Shown in pieces: positions 7,756-9,946 of a stretch of DNA of 9,946 nt (the stretch's first letter is position 1; each line of letters opens with the position of its first letter). This DNA is from 2-01-FULL-50-23 sp964509695 (GTDB lineage Bacteria; Patescibacteriota; Microgenomatia; UBA1400; MFAQ01). The DNA lies in contig CAZDXN010000025.1 of assembly GCA_964509695.1 (NCBI GenBank), positions 1 to 9,946 on the forward strand, given 5' to 3'. The notes below the pieces were generated by a model. That model did not search any database. It was not told where the DNA came from and saw only the letters and a list, made by a program, of their open reading frames with translations. Position numbers and translations under genes: made by a program.

Positions 7756-7765
7756 GGTAGACGCA

Positions 7766-8008
7766 ATGTATTACTTATATGTACTCCAAAGTCTAAATAC
7801 AGGCTATTTTTATAAGGGAATCACGCAAGATCTTGACCGTCGACTAAAGGAGCACGAACACGGTCAATGTCAGACGACTAAACATCTAAGACCTTTTAGG
7901 TTAGTTCATGTTGAGACGTGTCAAACAAGAAATGAGGCTATAAGACTCGAAAGATATTTCAAATCTGGCTACGGACGTGAGATAATAAAGCAGATCGCTG
8001 TTATATAA
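7766..8008 (+). CDS. Small single-domain GIY-YIG nuclease (COG2827/YhbQ type) inside a tRNA-Leu locus
   Basis: 80 aa, essentially one GIY-YIG domain: YLYVLQS at 3-9, YFYKGI at 14-19 (YKG in place of YIG), catalytic-type R25 in DLDRRLKEH, TKHLRPFRLVHVE at 38-50, metal-ligand-type E62 in RLERYFKSGYGRE. The length and ending match the stand-alone family often annotated as GIY-YIG nuclease. Members are thought to cut DNA; the target is unknown here. The ATG is one base after a 26-base tRNA-Leu(CAG) fragment, and the TAA is two bases before the intact tRNA-Leu(CAG). The gene is therefore framed by a direct repeat of the tRNA 5' end, as expected of a mobile unit that inserts at a tRNA and restores it. 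A purine run (AGGGG, 7753-7757) made by the palindrome plus tRNA bases lies 8 bases before the ATG and could serve as a weak ribosome site. Confidence 0.88.
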   Translation: MYYLYVLQSLNTGYFYKGITQDLDRRLKEHEHGQCQTTKHLRPFRLVHVETCQTRNEAIRLERYFKSGYGREIIKQIAVI

Positions 8009-8010
8009 TC

Positions 8011-8095
8011 GGGCAGGTGGCGAAATTGGTAGACGCGCAGTGTTCAGAACGCTGTGGGGAAACCCTTGGAGGTTCGAGTCCTCTCCTGCCCACCA
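8011..8095 (+). tRNA. tRNA-Leu(CAG)
   Basis: 85 nt including an encoded CCA. Acceptor GGGCAGG pairs with CCTGCCC (8085-8091), discriminator A 8092, CCA 8093-8095. D arm GGCGAAATTGGTAGACGC, anticodon loop TTCAGAA with CAG at 8045-8047, a long class II variable arm (TGGGGAAACCCTT), and T arm GGAGG-TTCGAGT-CCTCT. It reads CUG. The TATAAT at 8004-8009 is too close to be its promoter, so it must be cut from a longer transcript that also covers the GIY-YIG gene. Confidence 0.97.
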
Positions 8096-8107
8096 CAGCT
8101 ACATCAT

Positions 8108-8191
8108 GCCGAGGTGGCGAAATTGGTAGACGCACTACCTTGAGGTGGTAACGCTCGCAAGGGCATGGAGGTTCGAGTCCTCTCCTCGGCA
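8108..8191 (+). tRNA. tRNA-Leu(GAG), CCA not encoded
   Basis: 84 nt. Acceptor GCCGAGG pairs with CCTCGGC (8184-8190), discriminator A 8191, followed by CAA, so CCA must be added after transcription. Anticodon loop TTGAGGT with GAG at 8142-8144; the outermost anticodon-stem pair is C-A. Class II variable arm (ACGCTCGCAAGGGCAT), T arm GGAGG-TTCGAGT-CCTCT. It shares 19 bases of the D region and 21 bases of the T region with tRNA-Leu(CAG) just upstream. The two are separated by 12 bases and are probably co-transcribed. Confidence 0.96.
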
Positions 8192-8232
8192 CAAAAATAC
8201 AGTAATAAAGATTTAGGAATTGGGTACTTTGC

Positions 8233-8264
8233 TTGACTATAAACCCATAATAAGTTACTATACT
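8233..8264 (+). promoter_or_regulatory. Promoter of the 430-aa gene (TTGACT ... TATACT)
   Basis: TTGACT at 8233-8238 and TATACT at 8259-8264, spaced by 20 bases, which is longer than the usual 17. The predicted start near 8271 gives a leader of about 79 bases, unlike the leaderless boxes elsewhere in the window. The -10 element is convincing; the pairing with this -35 is uncertain. Confidence 0.5.
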
Positions 8265-8270
8265 TCCGTC

Positions 8271-8349
8271 GGAATGAAGGAGAACCGATAACCACGCCAT
8301 GAGGAAATCGTGGCAAATAGTTCCTTAAAAACAAGGAAGGGAGAAAATA
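8271..8349 (+). promoter_or_regulatory. Structured 5' leader with Shine-Dalgarno site for the 430-aa gene
   Basis: Two small hairpins can be drawn. CCACG (8292-8296) pairs with CGTGG (8309-8313) around a 12-base loop. TTCCTT (8321-8326) pairs with AAGGAA (8333-8338) around AAAAAC. The second hairpin borders the ribosome site GGGAG (8339-8343), 6 bases before the ATG, and takes up its upstream purines. This is the only clear Shine-Dalgarno in the window. A regulatory role is inferred from layout only; I recognise no known riboswitch. Confidence 0.45.
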
Positions 8350-9642
8350 ATGCAATTCCTTTACCCAACTAGTCGACAGTTTCTTGTCGACGAGGTATCC
8401 GAACGGATCATACGCGAACTCGAAGAACGTAATTGGAATGTCCCAGGTATCACTGTGGACTTCCACAATTACGGCTCTGGCGCCCAAAAGTTTCGCCACG
8501 TCAATTACATCAAGGGTCAGGATTTCAAACTTTGGTTTTGCCGCAAGCAAAGTACGTTACCGGGAGGCCGCTTGAACGACAACGCCGCCGTGACTGAGAT
8601 CGTAATCCCAAGAAAAGAGCTCCACATCTACGAAGACGAATCGGGGCCAACTTTCTATCTCTACGTCGGAAACGACTGGGAGAAAGACCGCGAGAAGTTC
8701 ATGAATGGCTCGAAGGTCAATAGCAAGCTGAATCTTGAAACAAAGACATACCTCGTATATAAGGGCGGTTGCAATTGTCAGGCAACCAGTGGTGCGTCAT
8801 TCGATGCCATCAGTTTCTTGACGGCTCAACTCAATGGTGACGTTGCCGCGATGTATCAAATGTATCACACTCACCCCGGCCGCCGCCCACCTTATTTGGT
8901 TCACACGAACGACCTCGGTCGTGAATACAACCCTGTAGGAAAGCAACCGCGAGGATTTTGGACCAACAACGTCATTGAGGAATTTCGGGACTATCTCACG
9001 GACGTCGTGCTGAAGACAATCAGGTCGTATCCTGTCCCCGCGGAGAAAATTGATGTATTGGCCCCCCCAGCGCCTATTCCGTTCCCCAAGTCAATCGGTC
9101 CAATCTTCTGCTTCGGTGAGTATGACGATGCAGAACGGATCAAACAGGGAAGGGTCGACAAAAGTCGGCTCCCTGCCGCAGACCACTACGGAATCATCGG
9201 GAGCGGCTATCGACTGATGTCACTCGGGACGCCAAATGACGGCACGGTACCGGAGATCGCTTACGAAGGTTTTCTCTGGTGTGGCATCGGCGAAGTAACA
9301 GAAGAAACGCCGATCGAAAACCTCGAGATTTATGGCCACTACCGTTGGTCTGATCGCAAGTGCTTCGTAATTCGCGTAATGCCAAGCATGGCCAACGATA
9401 TCTACATCGCCGATCATGCCCCCTACGAAAAGAGGCGGCAAGAAATCGGCAATGCCATGGAAAAAAGCCGCAGTCGGTACACTGATGCCGAAGTGGCTGA
9501 CTTTACTCGGGCACGTGCCCGCACGATCGTTCCTATCTGTGAATACAAGGGCGGATATGAACAGCCAGTGGTGCTGGTAAATCGTGAACTCTCCTTCGAC
9601 GAAGTTGAGCTGGTCAGCGGACCTCATGTAGAGCGACGCTAA
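8350..9642 (+). CDS. Uncharacterised 430-aa protein, probably a CPR-restricted family
   Basis: 430 aa, soluble, with no signal peptide or membrane helix. I recall similar hypothetical proteins in CPR genomes (start MQFLYPTSRQF, then ERNWNVPGI and DFKLWFCRKQ), but I know of no assigned function. Visible landmarks: an N-terminal mixed alpha/beta region; EDESGPTFYLYVGNDWE near 98-112; a KGGCNCQ segment near 138-144 with two close cysteines; a histidine cluster YHTHPGRRPP near 172-181; GKQPRGFWTNNVIEEFRDYL near 197-216; a proline-rich linker (LAPPAPIPFP) near 240; a C-terminal region with WCGIGE, GHYRWSDRKCFVIRVMP and a helix rich in R/E. It has its own promoter, leader, Shine-Dalgarno and terminator between two tRNA genes. 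By sampled rows it is nearer 50-55% GC with G about equal to C, whereas neighbours are C-rich near 42-45%. A distinct origin or strong expression could explain this. Start chosen from the Shine-Dalgarno 6 bases upstream. Confidence 0.85.
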   Translation: MQFLYPTSRQFLVDEVSERIIRELEERNWNVPGITVDFHNYGSGAQKFRHVNYIKGQDFKLWFCRKQSTLPGGRLNDNAAVTEIVIPRKELHIYEDESGPTFYLYVGNDWEKDREKFMNGSKVNSKLNLETKTYLVYKGGCNCQATSGASFDAISFLTAQLNGDVAAMYQMYHTHPGRRPPYLVHTNDLGREYNPVGKQPRGFWTNNVIEEFRDYLTDVVLKTIRSYPVPAEKIDVLAPPAPIPFPKSIGPIFCFGEYDDAERIKQGRVDKSRLPAADHYGIIGSGYRLMSLGTPNDGTVPEIAYEGFLWCGIGEVTEETPIENLEIYGHYRWSDRKCFVIRVMPSMANDIYIADHAPYEKRRQEIGNAMEKSRSRYTDAEVADFTRARARTIVPICEYKGGYEQPVVLVNRELSFDEVELVSGPHVERR

Positions 9643-9657
9643 AGACTACACCAAACA

Positions 9658-9693
9658 GGGTGTGCATAGAGCAATCTACGCACACCCTTTTTT
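9658..9693 (+). terminator. Intrinsic terminator after the 430-aa gene
   Basis: GGGTGTGC (9658-9665) pairs perfectly with GCACACCC (9680-9687), with an inner TAG/CTA extension across one A-C mismatch. The stem is followed by six T (9688-9693) and more T-rich sequence. It lies 15 bases after the stop codon and is the only clear intrinsic terminator in the window. Confidence 0.92.
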
Positions 9694-9728
9694 ATTTTCA
9701 AAAACACCGTTCGTTACCGTAATTGAGG

Positions 9729-9734
9729 TAAAAT
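9729..9734 (+). promoter_or_regulatory. Probable -10 box TAAAAT for tRNA-Val and yvcK
   Basis: TAAAAT ends 9 bases before the first base of tRNA-Val, placing the start a few bases ahead of the mature tRNA. It follows the terminator, so a new promoter is needed here. No recognisable -35 is present. Confidence 0.4.
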
Positions 9735-9743
9735 ACCCATGTT

Positions 9744-9820
9744 GGACTCGTAGCTCAGCTGGTTAGAGCATTCGGTTTACATCCGAAGGGTCATAGGTTC
9801 AAATCCTATCGAGTCCACCA
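9744..9820 (+). tRNA. tRNA-Val(TAC)
   Basis: 77 nt with encoded CCA. Acceptor GGACTCG pairs with CGAGTCC (9810-9816), discriminator A 9817, CCA 9818-9820. D arm GCTC-AGCTGGTTA-GAGC, anticodon stem TTCGG/CCGAA with loop TTTACAT and anticodon TAC at 9778-9780, T arm ATAGG-TTCAAAT-CCTAT. The final A of CCA is also the A of the ATG of the next gene. Confidence 0.97.
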
Positions 9821-9946
9821 TGGCTATAAAAACTAGGAAAAAGGTCGTTGTCATCGGTGGGGGAACCGGAACCTATACCACTTTAGTTGGTTTGAGAAAA
9901 TATCCCCTCGACATCTCCGTTATCGTCTCCATGACCGACTCTGGAG
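9820..9946 (+). CDS. yvcK: YvcK/CofD-like family protein (gluconeogenesis factor type), 3' partial
   Basis: Only the first 42 residues are in the window. After a short basic start (MAIKTRKK) comes VVVIGGGTGTYTTLVGLRKY (9-28), the nucleotide-binding glycine motif of the YvcK family, then PLDISVIVSMTDSG, matching the family's V(S/T)xxDDGG/TDSGG block. In Firmicutes YvcK is a UDP-sugar-binding cytoplasmic protein needed for cell shape and peptidoglycan precursor balance on gluconeogenic carbon sources; the role here is inferred from family. The ATG uses the last base of tRNA-Val as its first base, and no other ATG, GTG or TTG lies close enough ahead of the glycine motif. Transcription most likely comes through the tRNA-Val gene. 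Confidence 0.88.
   Translation, partial: MAIKTRKKVVVIGGGTGTYTTLVGLRKYPLDISVIVSMTDSG

Larger units (their letters stand above)
7699..7764 (+). pseudogene. tRNA-Leu(CAG) 5' fragment interrupted by two 20-bp inserts
   Basis: Three pieces, 7699-7705 (GGGCAGG), 7726-7735 (TGGCGAAATT) and 7756-7764 (GGTAGACGC), join into 26 bases identical to the first 26 bases of the intact tRNA-Leu(CAG) at 8011-8036. GGGCAGG is specific to that tRNA; tRNA-Leu(GAG) begins GCCGAGG. The pieces are separated by two inserts of exactly 20 bases. Similarity ends at 7764, one base before the ATG of the GIY-YIG gene. No anticodon arm, T arm or 3' acceptor strand is present, so this cannot make a tRNA. Confidence 0.8.

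Noticed and set aside
7725..7760. A 12-codon ORF (MAKFLPAGRQG) preceded by AGGAGG
   Set aside because: AGGAGG touches the ATG with no spacing, and the reading frame is made of the tRNA fragment plus palindrome; it looks like chance.
8004..8009. TATAAT as the promoter of tRNA-Leu(CAG)
   Set aside because: It ends one base before the tRNA, so RNA would start inside the acceptor or D arm and could not give a whole tRNA.
7699..8095. A group I intron carrying a GIY-YIG homing nuclease in tRNA-Leu
   Set aside because: The break is at tRNA base 26, not in the anticodon loop. The spacer is almost entirely the ORF with no room for an intron core, and the downstream tRNA is complete rather than a 3' exon.
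8001..8550. Minus-strand reading frames of 99 and 148 codons across the tRNA-Leu genes (containing RRGLEPP and STNFAT strings)
   Set aside because: These are antisense translations of tRNA-Leu genes, a familiar source of false proteins; no start signal or family match supports them.
9658..9687. The inverted repeat after the 430-aa gene as an attachment site or small repeat element
   Set aside because: The 8-bp GC-rich stem followed directly by six T is a standard intrinsic terminator at the expected place.
1..9946. CRISPR array, insertion sequence, integrase or phage genes
   Set aside because: No regularly spaced repeats and no transposase, integrase or phage structural genes were seen on either strand; the YvlD-like protein shares a holin family name but is a housekeeping-type membrane protein.

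Overview
The window reads as a compact, low-to-moderate GC bacterial segment. Every supported gene is on the + strand and uses the standard bacterial code (TAA and TGA both serve as stops). Protein style points to a Candidate Phyla Radiation bacterium, most likely Microgenomates-like. The signs are very short gaps, overlapping genes, almost no Shine-Dalgarno sites, a LPAGRQ-encoding palindrome that I recall as common in CPR sequences, and a 430-aa protein resembling a CPR-restricted hypothetical family. The phylum call is an inference from memory; no 16S is present.

Layout. 1-2664: uvrA, missing its 5' end. 2685-4496: an exported, membrane-anchored transglutaminase-like protein. 4342-5676: uvrC, whose first 155 bases lie inside the transglutaminase gene in another frame. 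5692-6096: a YvlD-type four-helix membrane protein. 6116-6331: secG. 6328-7692: a membrane-anchored family 5 solute-binding protein coupled to secG by an ATGA overlap. 7699-8191: a tRNA-Leu island. It holds a 5' tRNA-Leu fragment broken by two 20-bp inserts, a small GIY-YIG nuclease gene, an intact tRNA-Leu(CAG), and tRNA-Leu(GAG). 8233-9693: a self-contained cassette (promoter, structured leader with Shine-Dalgarno, 430-aa gene of unknown function, intrinsic terminator). 9744-9820: tRNA-Val(TAC), whose last base is the first base of the yvcK-like start codon. That gene runs off the window.

How it works together. UvrA and UvrC are two of the three nucleotide-excision-repair proteins; uvrB is not here. 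SecG, the transglutaminase-like protein, the YvlD protein and the solute-binding protein are envelope or export functions.

The two points most worth following are these. First, four genes carry a TATAAT/TATACT box exactly 7 or 8 bases before the ATG and no Shine-Dalgarno, which predicts leaderless mRNAs. Second, the small GIY-YIG gene sits exactly between a 26-nt copy of the tRNA-Leu(CAG) 5' end and the intact tRNA. This looks like the footprint of a minimal tRNA-targeting mobile nuclease unit, later hit by two small palindromic repeats.
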